Shown here: piece after piece, positions 53,431-62,432 of the stretch | How the letters are laid out: the number at the start of each line of letters is the position of its first letter | How positions within the stretch are numbered: the stretch's first letter is position 1 | NCBI GenBank assembly: GCA_963819635.1 | Contig: CAWFWX010000010.1 | Location: forward strand, 1 to 64,000 | DNA from: JACVRW01 sp963819635 | Lineage (GTDB): Bacteria; Actinomycetota; Thermoleophilia; Solirubrobacterales; Thermoleophilaceae | Direction of reading: 5' to 3' | Length of the DNA: 64,000 bases | Program-made: the position numbers and the translations under genes | Notes under the pieces: model-generated | Told to the model about the DNA's origin: nothing | Seen by the model: the letters and a program-made list of their open reading frames with translations, nothing else | Database searches by the model: none

Positions 53431-54687
53431 GGCGATTGAGGCTACCCCCGTGCGCGCAGGACGGGTCGCGGCAGTCCGCGACTCCGAGGCGTTCCGGGCC
53501 GCCATGCGGATCGGGCTGTCCTCCCGCATGGCGGTGCTCCTGGTGGCGATCTTCGCCGCGCTCTCGTTCGGTCCTGCGAGCGGCGGCCTGGCCCGCGAGA
53601 ACGCCGGCAAGTTCGACGATCCAGCCCTCACTCACGCGATCGCCGACCCGCTGCTGGCGCCGCTCGCTCGCTGGGACTCCGTCTGGTACCTCCGGATCGC
53701 CGATTCCGGCTACGGGGACAGCGCCCCGCGGGCGGCCTTCTTCCCGCTCTACCCAGTGCTGGTGCGGGGCGTGGGCACGGTGTTCGGCGGCTCACACGCG
53801 GCTCTCCTCGTGGCGGCATACCTCGTCTCGCTGGCCGCCTTCCTCGCGGCGCTCGTGCTGCTTCACCGGCTGACGGAGCTGGAGCTCGGGCGCCGCTCGC
53901 TCGCCCGGCGCTCCTCTTGCTCGCGGTCTTCCCGGCGGCGGTCTTCTTCGGCGCGCCGTACTCCGAGAGCCTCTTCCTGCTGCTCGCTGTTGGCGCGTTC
54001 TACGCCGCGCGGACGGGTCACTGGGCGTGGGCCGGGGCCTGCGCGGGACTCGCGTCCGGGACGCGCAGCTCAGGCCTGCTGCTCCTGCTTCCCCTCGCGA
54101 TGATCTGGTGGAGCTCTCGGCCCCGGCGGACGGCCGACGCGGGCTGGCTCCTGCTCGCACCGCTCGGCATCGCCCTGTACGCGGCGTGGCTCGGCCTCGT
54201 CGAGGGCGACGCGCTCCGCTTCCTCGACGTCCAGGAGGCGTGGTCGCGCGAGCTCGCCGTGCCGCTGGCGGGGGCGTGGGACGGGTTCGTGGCCGCCGTC
54301 GACGGGGTCAGGCAGCTCGCTTCGGGGTCGCGCTCGCCGGTCTACTTCGAGGCCGCGGCGGGTGATCCGTTCCGGATCGCCGCGATCAACGTGATGCTGT
54401 TCGCGACGCTCGTCTTCGCGGTCGTCGCCTGCGTCGGCGTCCTTCGGAGGCTGCCGCGGCCCTACGGGGTCTGGGTGGCGGCCTCGCTCGTGCTCCCGCT
54501 GAGCTTTCCGGTGACGCCGCAGCCGCTGATGTCGCTGCCTCGCTTCGTGAGCGTCCTGTTCCCGGTCTTCATGTGGCTCGCGCTCGTGTGCGAGGAGCGG
54601 CGCGTCACGGATCTGGTGGTGGCCGCCTCGGCGGTCGGCCTCGGCCTGTTCACGGCGCAGTACGCAAGCTGGCACTGGATCTCGTGA
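53429..54687 (+). CDS. PIG-V-type mannosyltransferase, frameshifted near 53910
   Basis: The first frame (ATG 53429) includes ARWDSVWYLRIADSGYG and RAAFFPLYPVLVRG, the signature of PIG-V/GPI-mannosyltransferase-like GT-C enzymes (PF04188). It breaks near 53905-53915; the second frame resumes as ALLLLAVFPAAVFFGAPYSESLFLLLAVG, also characteristic, and runs to TGA 54685-54687. The shift is a one-base loss (or +2). The whole protein would have about 420 residues and nine to ten membrane helices. It probably uses a polyprenyl-phosphate sugar donor to glycosylate envelope lipids or proteins. Confidence 0.8.
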
Positions 54688-55355
54688 CGCCCGTACGCGC
54701 GGTGCTTCTCGATGCGCTCGGCACGCTGGTCGAGCTCCAGCCGCCGGCGCCGCGGCTGCGGCGTGTGCTCCGCGAGTCCGGGTTCGAGGTCTCCGAGGAG
54801 CTGGCGGCGGCGGGCTTCGCCGCGGAGATCACCTACTACCTGGACCACCACCTCGACGGCTCTGACTCGCAGCGACTCGAGCGGCTCCGCGACCGCTGTG
54901 CCGAGGAGCTGCGGGGCGCGCTCGGCATCCCGGGCCTCGACCACGCCACCGCGCGCCGCGCGATGCTCGGGGCGCTCGAGTTCACCCCCTACCCGGACGT
55001 ATTGCCCACGCTCGGTGAGCTGCGCGAGCGCGAGGTCGTGCTGGTGATCGCGAGCAACTGGGACTGCTCGCTGCCCGAGTGGCTTCGTCCCACGGGGATC
55101 ATGGAGCTGGTCGACGCCGTGGTGACCTCGGCGGAGGTCGGGGAGGCAAAGCCGAGCCCGCGCGTGTTCGAGCGCGCGCTCGCGCTCGCTCGCGTGGCAC
55201 CCGGTGAGGCGCTGCACGTCGGGGACAAGGTGGACAACGACCTGGAGGGCGCCGCGGCGGCCGGCGTGAGGGGCGTGCTCATCCAGCGCGAGGGGGACCC
55301 GCCGCCCGGGGTCGAGGCCATCCGCTCGTTTTCCGAGCTTCTCGCCCTACTCTGA
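54684..55355 (+). CDS. HAD family hydrolase
   Basis: 223 residues from GTG 54684, coupled by GTGA. HAD motif I AVLLDALGTLVEL has the nucleophile Asp but Ala-Leu in place of the usual x-D, so the acid/base Asp is missing (DALGT). Motif II VIASNWD, motif III KPSPRVF and motif IV HVGDKVDNDLEGAAAAG are in place. Such DxLGT variants occur in the haloacid-dehalogenase/YjjG-like group. Substrate unknown. Confidence 0.85.
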   Translation: MTPVRAVLLDALGTLVELQPPAPRLRRVLRESGFEVSEELAAAGFAAEITYYLDHHLDGSDSQRLERLRDRCAEELRGALGIPGLDHATARRAMLGALEFTPYPDVLPTLGELREREVVLVIASNWDCSLPEWLRPTGIMELVDAVVTSAEVGEAKPSPRVFERALALARVAPGEALHVGDKVDNDLEGAAAAGVRGVLIQREGDPPPGVEAIRSFSELLALL

Positions 55356-55360
55356 CACCC

Positions 55361-56194
55361 GTGCAGCACGCCGCGTTCGACCCGCCGCCACCTCCTCCAC
55401 CCGCGCGTCCGGAGCTGCCCGAGGGGGCCACACCGCGCTGGCCCGCCTGGTACGCGGGCGTCGGCTTCCTGGTTGCGCTGATCGCCACGCTGATCGTGGT
55501 GGGGATCGTCGCGGCGGCCACCGGCGCGACCACGGACGACGAAAACCCCACCTTCACGGTCATCGCGACGTTCCTGCAGGGGCTCATCTTCATCGGCACC
55601 GCGGTCATGTTCGCCTCGTTCACCAGGCGGCCCCGTCCCGAGCACTTCGGCCTGCGGCCGACACGGTTCTGGCCGGCCGTGGGCTGGGCGGCGCTCGGCA
55701 TCACGAGCTTCTACGTGGCCGTGGCGATCTACACGGCGATCGTCCAGCCGGACGCCGAGCAGTCCGTCGCGCAGGACCTCGGCGCCGACCAGGGCACCTT
55801 CGGCATGATCGCGGCGGGCTTCATGGTCATCTGCGTGGCGCCGGTCGCGGAGGAGTTCTTCTTCCGCGGCTTCTTCTACAAAGCGCTCCGCAGCCGCTAC
55901 ACGGTGCTGGCGGCCGCGGCCATAGACGGCCTCCTGTTCGGCCTCATCCACTACGACTTCTCGGGCGCCGATGCTCTCCTCATCCTGCCGCCGCTCGGCG
56001 TGCTCGGCTTCATCTTCTGCCTCGTCTACGAGCGGACCGGCTCTCTTTACCCGGTGATAGCGCTGCACGCGCTCAACAACGCGATCGCGTACGGGGTGAC
56101 CGTCGAGGACGCCTCCGTGTCGCTCGTCCTGGGTCCGCTCGTGCTGCTCGCCTGCGTCCTCGTGCCGCGAGCACAGCGGACGGCCATGGCATAG
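55361..56194 (+). CDS. CPBP intramembrane metalloprotease (Abi family)
   Basis: 277 residues from GTG 55361 with a Pro-rich N-terminus and seven to eight membrane helices. The CPBP motifs are APVAEEFFFRGFFYKALR (EExxxR, E164/E165, R169), LFGLIHYDF (second motif, FxxxH) and ALHALNNAIAY (third motif, HxxxN). The family includes Rce1-like CaaX proteases and bacteriocin self-immunity proteins. No bacteriocin gene is adjacent. Confidence 0.9.
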   Translation: MQHAAFDPPPPPPPARPELPEGATPRWPAWYAGVGFLVALIATLIVVGIVAAATGATTDDENPTFTVIATFLQGLIFIGTAVMFASFTRRPRPEHFGLRPTRFWPAVGWAALGITSFYVAVAIYTAIVQPDAEQSVAQDLGADQGTFGMIAAGFMVICVAPVAEEFFFRGFFYKALRSRYTVLAAAAIDGLLFGLIHYDFSGADALLILPPLGVLGFIFCLVYERTGSLYPVIALHALNNAIAYGVTVEDASVSLVLGPLVLLACVLVPRAQRTAMA

Positions 56195-57186
56195 TGAGCG
56201 CCTCAATGACGACGAGTCGCCTCCTCCCGGTCCCGTTGATCGTGCTGGCTCTCGCCCCGGCGGTGCACGCCCAGACACCCATCACGCCCGTGCCGCCGCC
56301 CCCGCAGCCGGCGGCGGGCAAGGCCTCGCTGGCCGTCAAGGGCGGGCTCGCGACACGCAAGGCGCGCTACTTCGCGCCGTCGCAGGAAGTCGTGGTGCGG
56401 GGTGTCGTGAAGCCCTACGTCCCGGATCAGGCGCTCACCCTGTACGCGATCCGGCGCGGGAAGGCGAGCAAGACAGTGCGCCGCGCGGTAGGGCGTCGCG
56501 GCCGCTACGAGTTCCGCTTCAAGGTCGGCAATCCCGGTCCGGTCCGGCTGGTGGTGAAGCACCGCGCCAGTGACGGCCAGGCCGCGTTCCGAACGCGCAG
56601 CGAGACGATCCAGGTGGTCGACTGGGACGCCGGCGCCGGCACGCGCGGCCTGAAGGTGCTGCTCCTGCAGCGCGGCCTCCTGAAGCTCGGCTTCGCGACG
56701 CCCGTCACGGGCTACTTCGACGGGCTCACGGCGAACGCGGTGAACGTGTTCCGCAAGACGAACGAGCTCGGCCGCGACGGCTTCGCGACGAAGTCCGTCT
56801 ACGCGATGGTCATGCGCGGCGAGGGCGCCTACAAGCTGCGCTACCCGACCTCGGGGACCCACGGAAAGCACGTGGAGTTCGACTGGTCGCGGCAGGTGCT
56901 GGTGCTGGCCGACCGCGGCAAGCCGTACCGCGTCTACCACACGTCGTCCGGTTCGCCCGTGACGCCGACCGTGTTCGGCAGCTACAGCTTCTACCGCAAG
57001 GACTACGGCACGAACGCGAAGGGGATGGTGCACTCGTCCTACTTCATCGGCGGCTACGCGATCCACGGCTACCCCTCGGTGCCGAACTACCCAGCGAGCC
57101 ACGGCTGCCTGCGCGTGCCGATCCCGAACGCCCTCTCGATCTTCAACTGGATCGACCTGGGCGACCCGATCTACACGTACCAGTAG
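56194..57186 (+). CDS. L,D-transpeptidase with peptidoglycan-binding domain
   Basis: 330 residues from GTG 56194 (ATG 56206 also possible). Signal peptide (PVPLIVLALAPAVHAQ), a beta-rich region (residues 45-145), a PG_binding_1 domain (GTRGLKVLLLQRGLLKLGFATPVTGYFDGLT) and the YkuD domain. The catalytic motif is HGYPSVPNYPASHGCLRV with H303 and C305. It forms 3-3 cross-links in peptidoglycan. The start overlaps the CPBP stop by one base. Confidence 0.92.
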   Translation: MSASMTTSRLLPVPLIVLALAPAVHAQTPITPVPPPPQPAAGKASLAVKGGLATRKARYFAPSQEVVVRGVVKPYVPDQALTLYAIRRGKASKTVRRAVGRRGRYEFRFKVGNPGPVRLVVKHRASDGQAAFRTRSETIQVVDWDAGAGTRGLKVLLLQRGLLKLGFATPVTGYFDGLTANAVNVFRKTNELGRDGFATKSVYAMVMRGEGAYKLRYPTSGTHGKHVEFDWSRQVLVLADRGKPYRVYHTSSGSPVTPTVFGSYSFYRKDYGTNAKGMVHSSYFIGGYAIHGYPSVPNYPASHGCLRVPIPNALSIFNWIDLGDPIYTYQ

Positions 57187-57211
57187 CGCGACTGCCGCCG
57201 GGAGAACGCAA

Positions 57212-57238
57212 AGGCCCCGCCCTGGACGGACGGGGCCT
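57212..57238. terminator. stem-loop between convergent genes
   Basis: Arms aggccccg (57212-57219) and cggggcct (57231-57238) with an 11-nt loop, between the L,D-transpeptidase and the M23 gene. A second smaller repeat (ggccc/gggcc) follows near 57265. Probably bidirectional. Confidence 0.55.
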
Positions 57239-57287
57239 CCGCGGTTCCCCCTGGCTGCGCCGGCCCACCGGGCCGACGGGGCTTGAG

Positions 57288-59192
57288 CTACTGGGCGGCG
57301 GTGGTCACCGAGGCGTCGGCCGCGGGGGCCGGAGCGGTCTCGGCGGGGGCAGCCGGAGCGGTCTCCGCCGTCACCGCGGTCTCGACGACCGGCTCGGCCG
57401 GGACCGTGGTGGCCGGCGCGGGCTCCGCGCTGACCGTGGCCTCCACGACCGGCTCGGCCGGGACCGGAGCGGCCTCTGCCGTTACCGCCGTCTCCACGAC
57501 GGGCTCGGCCGGGACCGTGGTGGCCGGAGCAGGCTCCGCGCTGACCGTGGCCTCGACGACCGGCTCGGCCGGGACCGGAGCGGCCTCCGCCGTCACCGCT
57601 GTCTCGACGACGGGCTCGGCCGGGACGCTCGCGGTCGCGACGGGCTCCGCCGCGACGGTGCTCGCCGGGTCAGCGGGAACGGTCGTCTCCGCCGCGACGG
57701 TCGCAGCCGGGTCGACGGCGACGGTCGTCTCAGCCGCCGGCTCCGCCGGCACGGTGGCCGTCGTGTCGGTCGTCACGGTCCCCTGGGTGGCCGGGTCGGC
57801 CGCCGGCGTTGTCTCCGCGGCGGGCTCCGCCGGGAGTGCGGCCTCGACGGTCGGATCGACCGGGATCGTCTCGGCGCTCGACTCTGCCGGCGTGAACTCG
57901 CCCGCGGTGCCGGGGGCGGACGTCGCGGTGGTCGGCCCGATCGCGGAGCCGGTCGACGTGGTCGTTCCCTGCTGCAGGGACTCCTGGCCCGTCGAGCTCG
58001 TCCCCGACTGGGTCGCCGTCGCCTGCGTGCCCGCGGACGTCGTCGCGCCGGGCTTGCTGGCCCCCGCGACGCTTGTCGACTTGCCGGCGCTTGCCTTCTG
58101 GGTCGCGCTCGCCGACTGGCCGGGGATCGTGGCGCCTCCCAGGTACGGCTGCGGGTTCTGCGCCTGGCCGCCGACGCGCGTCTCGAAGTGCAGGTGCGGG
58201 CCGGTGCAGCTGCCGGTGCAGCCCACGTATCCGATCACCTGCCCCTGCTGGACGCGCGCGCCGTTCGAGACCCCGAAGCGCGAGAGGTGCGCGTAACAGG
58301 TCGAGAACTGGCTCGTGTGCGTGACACAGACGATGTTCCCGTAGCCGCTCTGCTGGCCGGCGAGGCTCACCGTTCCGCACGCGGCCGCCCGGACGGGCGT
58401 GCCGGTCGGCGCAGCGATGTCCATGCCGTCGTGGTTCCGGCCCCCGCGGGGCCCGAAGGGCGACGTCACGGTGCCGCGGACCGGAGTCGAGATCGTCGAG
58501 GACCCGCACGCCTGGCCGCCCGGCACCGGGGCGGGAGTGGAGGTGGTCGTCTCGCTCCCACCGGTCGTGCCCGGCGAGGTCGTGCCCGCGTCGGGTGTCG
58601 TGCCGGCGCCCGGCGTGCCCGTCCCGGTGCCGCCCTCGACCTGGCCCTGCGCGGCTAGCTCCTCGCCCGCCTGCGCGACCGTCTGCTCGACGTGCTCGCG
58701 CGCCTGCGGCGGGATGTTCGAGCCGCCGATCGAGGCGCCGCTCGCCGTGTTCGCCTCGAACAGCGAACCCCAGGTGGCGAGACCGACGATCCCGTCGACC
58801 TCGAGACCCGCCGCCTGCTGGTAGCTCCGCACAGCGGCGTCGGTCTGAGGGCCGAACACGCCGTCGGCCGTCACATGAAGCTTTCGCTGGACCTCGGCAA
58901 CCAGCGCGCCCTCGCTGCCCACCTGGAGCGGCAGCCCGCCCTCGCGGATCTCGATCGCGCGGTTGGCGGGCGACTCGGCTGCGACCTGGGCGCTCACGTT
59001 CCCCGAGACCTGGGCGGCGGCGAACGGCGCTCCCGGCCCCGCGACCATCGCGGTGGCCAGCGCGGCCGACATGTGCTTCCTGCGGTTGCTCTCACGCCGT
59101 GCCTTGGGCAGGAGCTCACGCCGGCGCCGTGAGCGCTCGGTCGAACGGTTCCACAACTCAGGCGTGGCCAGATCCCGGTGGGCGTGCGTCAT
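57288..59192 (-). CDS. M23 family peptidoglycan endopeptidase with repeat tail
   Basis: 634 residues from ATG 59192, SD aagggg 6-7 nt upstream. A basic leader and a signal-like helix (residues 41-60), then a PG_binding_1 domain (GSEGALVAEVQRKLHVTADGVFGPQT). The LytM/M23 domain has GRNHDGMDIAAPTGTPV (first Zn ligands H and D) and GPHLHFETRVGG (HxH). The last 240 residues are Ala/Pro/Glu/Val/Thr-rich with 37-residue repeats, probably a wall-spanning spacer. A c-di-AMP riboswitch lies in its 5' leader. Confidence 0.93.
   Translation of the reverse strand: MTHAHRDLATPELWNRSTERSRRRRELLPKARRESNRRKHMSAALATAMVAGPGAPFAAAQVSGNVSAQVAAESPANRAIEIREGGLPLQVGSEGALVAEVQRKLHVTADGVFGPQTDAAVRSYQQAAGLEVDGIVGLATWGSLFEANTASGASIGGSNIPPQAREHVEQTVAQAGEELAAQGQVEGGTGTGTPGAGTTPDAGTTSPGTTGGSETTTSTPAPVPGGQACGSSTISTPVRGTVTSPFGPRGGRNHDGMDIAAPTGTPVRAAACGTVSLAGQQSGYGNIVCVTHTSQFSTCYAHLSRFGVSNGARVQQGQVIGYVGCTGSCTGPHLHFETRVGGQAQNPQPYLGGATIPGQSASATQKASAGKSTSVAGASKPGATTSAGTQATATQSGTSSTGQESLQQGTTTSTGSAIGPTTATSAPGTAGEFTPAESSAETIPVDPTVEAALPAEPAAETTPAADPATQGTVTTDTTATVPAEPAAETTVAVDPAATVAAETTVPADPASTVAAEPVATASVPAEPVVETAVTAEAAPVPAEPVVEATVSAEPAPATTVPAEPVVETAVTAEAAPVPAEPVVEATVSAEPAPATTVPAEPVVETAVTAETAPAAPAETAPAPAADASVTTAAQ
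57371..57610. repeat. 111-bp tandem repeat inside the M23 gene
   Basis: About two and a half copies of a 111-bp unit (37 residues, VPAEPVVETAVTAEAAP followed by a similar half). Within each unit two related half-repeats of 17-20 residues occur. Copies are almost identical at the DNA level (for example 57371-57480 and 57482-57592), so recent duplication or assembly collapse is possible. Confidence 0.75.
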
Positions 59193-59200
59193 CTATGTCC

Positions 59201-59360
59201 CCTTCCGTTTCGGCCTACGGGGTTAGCTGACGGGCTCGCGCTGGAAGATGCGCTACACGGAGCTCATGTCCGCGATTCGCCCCTGGGCGGCACGGCCGCC
59301 GCCCAAACTTTGGTTCCCCCGTTCCGGTCGCCTGGGAAGCGGCCGGACTCGGCGCTTGAC
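59201..59360 (-). promoter_or_regulatory. ydaO-yuaA (c-di-AMP) riboswitch
   Basis: On the minus strand, 9-168 nt before the M23 start, the leader carries the conserved blocks of the ydaO class in order: cgccgagtccggccgctt near 59354, gggggaacca near 59311, ggggcgaatcg near 59278, and gagcccgtcagctaacccc near 59224, ending gtaggccgaaacgg. In actinobacteria this riboswitch class commonly precedes cell-wall hydrolase genes and turns them off when c-di-AMP is high. A promoter should lie between 59361 and 59420. Confidence 0.85.
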
Positions 59361-59431
59361 TTGCTTTCTACGCAACAGCCCCGGGCAGGGGAAGTTGCGC
59401 GGAGGCAGCGTAGCGAATGCCGGTGGGGGAA

Positions 59432-59839
59432 CTACTCCGAAGCGGTGCGCCAGTCGGCGCCGTGCTCGCGGTGCTTGGGCAGCATGTTCGCGAGCATGCC
59501 GAGGCAGAAGCCGTATAGGAGTATGCCGAGCAGGGCGGGCACTCCGTGCGTCACCCAGGTGTTGTCCGCGCTCTCGACGAGGGCGGCGAACGGTCCGATC
59601 AGGACGTCATTCGCGTCCTCGACGGCCTCGCGGAAGGAGCCGTTGAGGGCCTCGCGATCGCTCTCCTCCTCGGGCGAGGGGGCCACGGGCGGCGGATCGG
59701 CCTCACCCCTGAGCTCGCTGTCCAGCGCGTTCTGCTGGTTCTGCGAGCCACGGCTCAGCTCGTCGGTCGCGAAATACGCGAATCCGAGCAGGACGAAGCC
59801 CGAACAAACGATGGCCAGGAGGCGGATGAGGGATCCCAT
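59432..59839 (-). CDS. small membrane protein of unknown function
   Basis: 135 residues from ATG 59839. Two membrane helices (SLIRLLAIVCSGFVLLGFAYF and HGVPALLGILLYGFCLGML) flank an acidic loop of about 70 residues. The C-terminus is short and polar. No motif is recognised. It lies upstream of the riboswitch on the same strand but the riboswitch belongs to the M23 gene. Confidence 0.65.
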   Translation of the reverse strand: MGSLIRLLAIVCSGFVLLGFAYFATDELSRGSQNQQNALDSELRGEADPPPVAPSPEEESDREALNGSFREAVEDANDVLIGPFAALVESADNTWVTHGVPALLGILLYGFCLGMLANMLPKHREHGADWRTASE

Positions 59840-59897
59840 CGCGGCTACTATCGGCCGCCGCCCGTGGAACCTGATTTTTTCATGCACATCTGCACAC

Positions 59898-60455
59898 ATG
59901 ACTGAAAGCGCGCGTGACCGCCTGATCGCTCAATTGCGCGAGCACGCGCTTGTGATCGGCGAGGTGACGCTCACGAGTGGCCGGAAGGCGGCCTACTACG
60001 TGGACGCCAAGCGGGCGACCCTGCTGCCGGACGGCTTCAGGGCGCTCGGAGAGCTCGTGGCGGCTGAGGCCGAGCGGGTTGGCGCCGGCGCCGTGGGCGG
60101 AACGACGATGGGCGCGGACCCGGTCGCGTGCGCGGCACTGGCCGCCGGCGCGCCCGTGAAGGCCTTCTTCGTGCGCAAGGAGCGAAAGGAGCACGGGCTC
60201 CAGCGCTGGATCGAGGGGCCGGAGCTCGAGCCGGGGGAGCGCTGTCTCGTGGTCGAGGACGTGGTGACCACGGGCAGCTCGACGATCCACGCGATCGAGC
60301 GAGTCAAGGGCGAAGGCTTCGAGGTCGCCGGCGTCGTGAGCGTGCTGGACCGGCTCGCCGGCGGGGCGGAGGCGATCCAGGAGGCCTCAAACGGCGCTCC
60401 GTACACGCCGCTGACCACGATCGACGACGTCTATCCGGACCGCCCCGACCGCTAG
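59898..60455 (+). CDS. pyrE: orotate phosphoribosyltransferase
   Basis: 185 residues from ATG 59898. LTSGRKAAYYVDAKRATLLP at the N-terminus, GGTTMGADPVACA, FFVRKERKEHG (catalytic flexible loop) and the PRPP-binding motif CLVVEDVVTTGSST are all diagnostic. It converts orotate and PRPP to OMP. It overlaps the convergent nudC gene by 4 bp. Confidence 0.96.
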   Translation: MTESARDRLIAQLREHALVIGEVTLTSGRKAAYYVDAKRATLLPDGFRALGELVAAEAERVGAGAVGGTTMGADPVACAALAAGAPVKAFFVRKERKEHGLQRWIEGPELEPGERCLVVEDVVTTGSSTIHAIERVKGEGFEVAGVVSVLDRLAGGAEAIQEASNGAPYTPLTTIDDVYPDRPDR

Positions 60456-61297
60456 CGCCCAGCCAGCCACGCGTCGATCAGCCGTCGCGCGATCGAGTAC
60501 GGAGGCGCGAGCATCAGCGGACCCTCGCCGCGAGCCGCCCGGTCCACCTCGTCGCGCTCGAACCAGCGCACCTCAGCCAGCTCGTCGTCGCCCGGAGCCG
60601 GGTGGCCGCGGGGGGCGATGGCGCTGAAGCCGAGCATCAGCGAGCTCGGGAACGGCCAGGGCTGCGACGCAACGTAGGCAACGGAATCGAGCTCGACGCC
60701 GGACTCCTCGAGCACCTCGCGCCGGACCGCCTCCTCGAGCGTCTCGCCGGGCTCCACGTAACCGGCCAGAAGCGAGAAGCGGCCCTCCGGCCAGCGCGCC
60801 TGGCGCCCGAGGAGCATCGCGTCGCCGCCGTCCGTCACGCGCACGATCACCACGGGGTCGGTGCGCGGGAAGTGGTGTGCCCCGCACGCCGGGCAGACGC
60901 GCTCGTGGCCGCCGTCGCGCGACTCGGTGGTGGCGCCGCAGTTGGCGCAGAAACGATGCCGGCGGTGCCACGCGAGCAGGGAGCCCGCGTACGCGGCAAG
61001 GGCGGCCTCGCCGGCGGGCAGCTCGGTGGCGGCCTCGCGCAGGCCGGCGGGATGGCCCTGCTCGGGATCGGCGTCGCCGATGTGCTGCGCGAACACCGGC
61101 ACGTCGTCCAGCAGCCCGAGGAAGACGGCATCGGCGGTCGGTGCCTGCCTGACCAGGCGGCCCCCGTCCAGCAGCACCCCGTCGTCCGCCATCACGACCG
61201 ATCTCGCCCGCGGGTCCGCCCGCCGCGCCTCGAGCCACTCCGGCTCCCGGCGCCGGGCGGCGGCGCGGTCGAGCGCAGCGCCGGAGAAGACGATCAC
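60452..61297 (-). CDS. nudC: NAD+ diphosphatase (Nudix, NudC type)
   Basis: 281 residues from GTG 61297; the open frame extends to 61339 but the GTG gives the usual N-terminus IVFSGAALDRAA. Zinc-ribbon cysteines in FCANCGATTES and VCPACGAHHFPR, the Nudix box GYVEPGETLEEAVRREVLEESGVEL (21-23 residue consensus), and the NudC-specific SQPWPFPSSLM. It hydrolyses NAD(H) and can remove NAD caps from RNA. It lies 57 bp downstream of the RRE-E1 gene and may share its transcript. Confidence 0.94.
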   Translation of the reverse strand: MIVFSGAALDRAAARRREPEWLEARRADPRARSVVMADDGVLLDGGRLVRQAPTADAVFLGLLDDVPVFAQHIGDADPEQGHPAGLREAATELPAGEAALAAYAGSLLAWHRRHRFCANCGATTESRDGGHERVCPACGAHHFPRTDPVVIVRVTDGGDAMLLGRQARWPEGRFSLLAGYVEPGETLEEAVRREVLEESGVELDSVAYVASQPWPFPSSLMLGFSAIAPRGHPAPGDDELAEVRWFERDEVDRAARGEGPLMLAPPYSIARRLIDAWLAGR

Positions 61298-61354
61298 CGC
61301 GCAAAGGTAGCCCGGCGAGCGCGCGGTGCGCGCGAGCACTCGATCTCCCTGGGC

Positions 61355-62419
61355 TCAGGCCCGGCAGACCGCACAGTCCGGGTCGCGCGGCACCGGCTCG
61401 TCCGTGACGCTGAGCGTCCGCGTGTCGAAGACGCGGACCATCCCCTTGCTCGCGGGTCGGCACAGCCCCGTGAGCTCGTGCACGACGTCGAGGGCGACCT
61501 GGCCGCCGACAAAGGCGCAGACCGGCCCCAGCGTCGCCGCCGGGGAGGGCGAGCCGCGGCGCTGCTCGATGATGTGGTCGTAGAGCTCGTACGACTCGCG
61601 GTAGGCGCGCTCCTGGCAGTTGAAGCAGCCCGTCTCGCCGGGCACGTACATCGGGCCGACGCGTGCGAACGGCGGGAAGTGGCTCATCGTGATGTACGGA
61701 ACGCCGTGCTCGAAGCAGGCCGCGTTCACCCAGCGCTCGATGTCGTGGGCGGGGCGGTCGGCGGCGTCGACCACGAACGAGCTGCCGCGCACCGCCTCGG
61801 CGATCTCGCCCGGCGTCCCCAGGTTGCGCACCACCGGTTCCACGTGGATGCCCGGGTTGAAGCGCCGCAGAGCCGCGGCGGCCACAGCGGCCTTCGGCCT
61901 GCCGATGTCGTCCTCCGCGTAGAGGACCTGCCGGTTCAGGTTGCTGAGCTCGACAGCGTCGCCGTCGAAGAGCGTGAGCTCCCCTACGCCGCAGCACGCC
62001 AGGCTGAGCGCCGCCCAGCTCCCGAGGCCGCCCACGCCGAGCACGACGACCCGCGCCTCGCGCAGCCGCAGCTGGCAGCCGGGCGCGGACACCCCGTCCG
62101 GCGCGACGTCGGCGAAGTAGCGGAGCTGACGGTCGTAGCGCCCGCGCTCAGCGTTCGTGAGAACCGAGTAGGCGCTCGCGTCCTCCACGAGCCCCTCGCC
62201 GTCGAGCAGCTCGAGAAGCTCGTCTACCGGTTCGGCGCCGAACTCCTCCGCGAGTGCCCCGCGCGAGCTCCGGCCGTCGAGCCGCGCCACGAGCTCGCGC
62301 CCGCGCTCGCCGGCGCCCTCCAGCACGAGGTCGGCGTCGGCGCTGGGGCGGAGCAGGCAGATGTCGCCACCGGGCGAGCTGAACACCTCGGTTGTGGTCT
62401 TCAGACGCGGTCGGTGCAT
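61355..62419 (-). CDS. RRE-E1 fusion: ThiF/MccB-like adenylating enzyme with leader-peptide-binding domain
   Basis: 354 residues from ATG 62419, SD taggaggt 5 nt before it. Residues 1-85 have the PqqD/RRE winged-helix pattern (LKTTTEVFSSPGGDICLL, then LVLEGAGERGRELVARLDG, then DELLELLDGEGLVED) found in peptide-binding parts of RiPP cyclodehydratase partners. Residues 90-354 are an E1-like adenylation domain: YDRQLRYFADV, nucleotide loop LGVGGLGSW (G128, G130, G133), DGDAVELSNLNRQ, and a zinc site C265/C268 with C349/C352. It should adenylate a peptide C-terminus. The natural substrate is probably the 20-residue peptide just upstream. Confidence 0.85.
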   Translation of the reverse strand: MHRPRLKTTTEVFSSPGGDICLLRPSADADLVLEGAGERGRELVARLDGRSSRGALAEEFGAEPVDELLELLDGEGLVEDASAYSVLTNAERGRYDRQLRYFADVAPDGVSAPGCQLRLREARVVVLGVGGLGSWAALSLACCGVGELTLFDGDAVELSNLNRQVLYAEDDIGRPKAAVAAAALRRFNPGIHVEPVVRNLGTPGEIAEAVRGSSFVVDAADRPAHDIERWVNAACFEHGVPYITMSHFPPFARVGPMYVPGETGCFNCQERAYRESYELYDHIIEQRRGSPSPAATLGPVCAFVGGQVALDVVHELTGLCRPASKGMVRVFDTRTLSVTDEPVPRDPDCAVCRA

Positions 62420-62432
62420 TTTCGACCTCCTA

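Noticed and set aside
52616..53635. A 1053-residue version of the PBP starting at 53635
   Set aside because: The first 340 residues are the shadow of the MscS gene; a normal PBP N-terminus with membrane anchor begins at ATG 52615.
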